Assembly: GCF_040958695.1 (NCBI RefSeq)
Contig: NZ_CP162599.1
Span: 902,001 to 966,000 of the forward strand
Direction of reading: 5' to 3'
Source of the DNA: Ornithinibacillus sp. 4-3
GTDB taxonomy: Bacteria; Bacillota; Bacilli; Bacillales; Amphibacillaceae
Length of the DNA: 64,000 nt
The translations under genes were made by a program, and so were the position numbers. Shown here in pieces: positions 63,066-64,000 of this stretch. Every line of letters starts with the position of its first letter. Position 1 is the stretch's first letter. Below the pieces are notes generated by a model. The model did no database searches. It saw only the letters and a list, made by a program, of their open reading frames with translations, and was not told the origin of the DNA.

Positions 63066-64000
63066 ATGAAAAAAATTGGTTATGGTCTACTTTTAAGCAT
63101 ATTTATTTTACTGTTTGTCTTAGTGGGATGTAGTTCTAAAAAAACTGATGAATCTACTGGAGGAGAAGGTGTTAGTGAAGGTGGAGGCGATGGAGGTACT
63201 TTAGTCATTGCATCTGTTCGTGAACCAGATACAGTAGATGTTCACAACACTACATGGGTAGATGATGCAAATACACATATTTATGATAGATTATTCGTTT
63301 CCGATGATGAAGGGAACATTGCTAATGGTCTTGTAGAAGATTACGAAATCTCTGATGATTCATTATCGATGGAATTAAAATTAAAAGAAGGTATTACTTT
63401 CCATAACGGTAATCCTGTAAACGCAGAGGCTGTTATGAAAACCTTTGAACGCTATCAAGTAATCTCAGCTGGCGATTATTTAGGGCCAATTGCTGATATG
63501 GAAGTTATCGATGATTTAACATTGAAAATGACTTGGGAAACACCATTTGCACCATTCTTTAGTAATGCAACAACTTCCTATTTAGGAATTCTGGATACGT
63601 CAGTACTAGATGATGATTTGATGGGATTTGAAAAAGATCCTATTGGATCAGGTCCATTAAAACATGTAGAAACAAAGCGTGGAGAATCAATTCTTTATGA
63701 ACCATTTGAAGATTTCCGCTGGGGAGAAGAAGGTCCACCAAAATTTGATCAAGTACTATTCCGTTTTATCTCAGATGATGAAACTCGTTTGTTAGAGTTC
63801 AAGAGCGGTAATGTTCATGTATTGCCAAATGTTCCACCTCAATACATGGAAGAATTAGAAGCTGATGATGAGGTACAAATTGATCGTGTCCTAGCTAATG
63901 GTAACACATACCTAGGATTTAATATGAAGCTACCTATTTTTGAAGATTTAAAAGTTCGTCAAGCAATTGCTAAAGGTATTGATCGTGATCCAATTATCGA
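63066..64000 (+). CDS. Second ABC solute-binding lipoprotein, family 5, cut by the window edge
   Basis: Starts at ATG 63066 behind GGGGAGGG and is open to the end of the window (311 codons seen). Lipobox LVLVGC (C22), then EPDTVDVHNTTWVDDANTH, DDETRLLEFKSGNV and VRQAIAKGIDRDPII, closely matching the binding protein at 57486. The C-terminal third is missing. The pair probably differ in peptide preference. Confidence 0.92.
   Translation, partial: MKKIGYGLLLSIFILLFVLVGCSSKKTDESTGGEGVSEGGGDGGTLVIASVREPDTVDVHNTTWVDDANTHIYDRLFVSDDEGNIANGLVEDYEISDDSLSMELKLKEGITFHNGNPVNAEAVMKTFERYQVISAGDYLGPIADMEVIDDLTLKMTWETPFAPFFSNATTSYLGILDTSVLDDDLMGFEKDPIGSGPLKHVETKRGESILYEPFEDFRWGEEGPPKFDQVLFRFISDDETRLLEFKSGNVHVLPNVPPQYMEELEADDEVQIDRVLANGNTYLGFNMKLPIFEDLKVRQAIAKGIDRDPII

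Overview
This window is AT-rich chromosomal DNA from a Firmicute of the Bacillaceae. The evidence is strong AGGAGG-type ribosome binding sites, many TTG and GTG starts, sigma-A-like promoters, and genes closely resembling Bacillus families (yciC, pbuG, ilvD, a YtrA-type GntR operon, a CwlC-like amidase). A spore-forming, possibly halotolerant genus such as Oceanobacillus, Virgibacillus or Gracilibacillus would fit, but the sequence alone does not settle it. I saw no rRNA, tRNA, CRISPR array, insertion sequence or prophage.

Layout. 1-3.7 kb: the tail of yciC, a DinB-like protein, and a divergent GntR/ABC ATPase/permease operon with a visible operator-promoter. 3.7-34.1 kb: an island of four large sortase-anchored surface proteins interleaved with regulators. 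Protein 1 (6690-12941) follows a MalT-like LuxR regulator. Protein 2 (18642-24752) follows a 7TM histidine kinase and a REC-wHTH-BTAD response regulator. Protein 3 (25518-28721) is a 5'-truncated relic fused to the stump of a membrane protein. Protein 4 (29673-31745) is an SGNH/GDSL hydrolase followed by an OmpR/histidine kinase pair. All four end in the same C-terminal module and an unusual LPxTA sorting signal (LPNTA, LPNTA, LPATA, LPETA) followed by T-N/Q-QYNWL. Proteins 1 and 2 each carry two seven-blade propellers made of about 38-residue RCC1/BLIP-II-like repeats, then FN3, Ig-like and DUF5011-like domains. Proteins 1 and 3 also carry MucBP repeats. Protein 1 is broken by one TGG-to-TAG nonsense codon.

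34.2-40.0 kb: an overlapping operon of ABC ATPase, permease with an M1-peptidase-like ectodomain, second permease, ECF sigma factor, membrane protein (putative anti-sigma factor) and second ABC ATPase. 40.3-57.1 kb is ordinary chromosome: a serine hydrolase, EamA transporter, NTF2-like protein, ilvD, a guanine-riboswitch-controlled pbuG, two MFS transporters, msrA, a MOSC protein, an amidase with LysM, an M17 aminopeptidase, arylamine N-acetyltransferase, asparaginase and a lipoprotein. 57.5-64 kb is a peptide-use cluster: two family-5 solute-binding lipoproteins flanking a class A-like serine hydrolase, an M81 (MlrC-like) peptidase and a class C-like serine hydrolase. A candidate cre site lies upstream.

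Main points for a second look: the LPxTA island with paired regulators; a matching SARP-like direct-repeat site (TTTCAT, 11-bp period, then 8 bp to a -10-like hexamer) upstream of both the alpha/beta hydrolase at 14475 and surface protein 2; the nonsense codon that creates a Shine-Dalgarno sequence; the deletion junction at 25518; and a terminator whose 3' arm is the ribosome binding site of the next gene at 52427-52475. All function calls rest on reading motifs; no database search was run.
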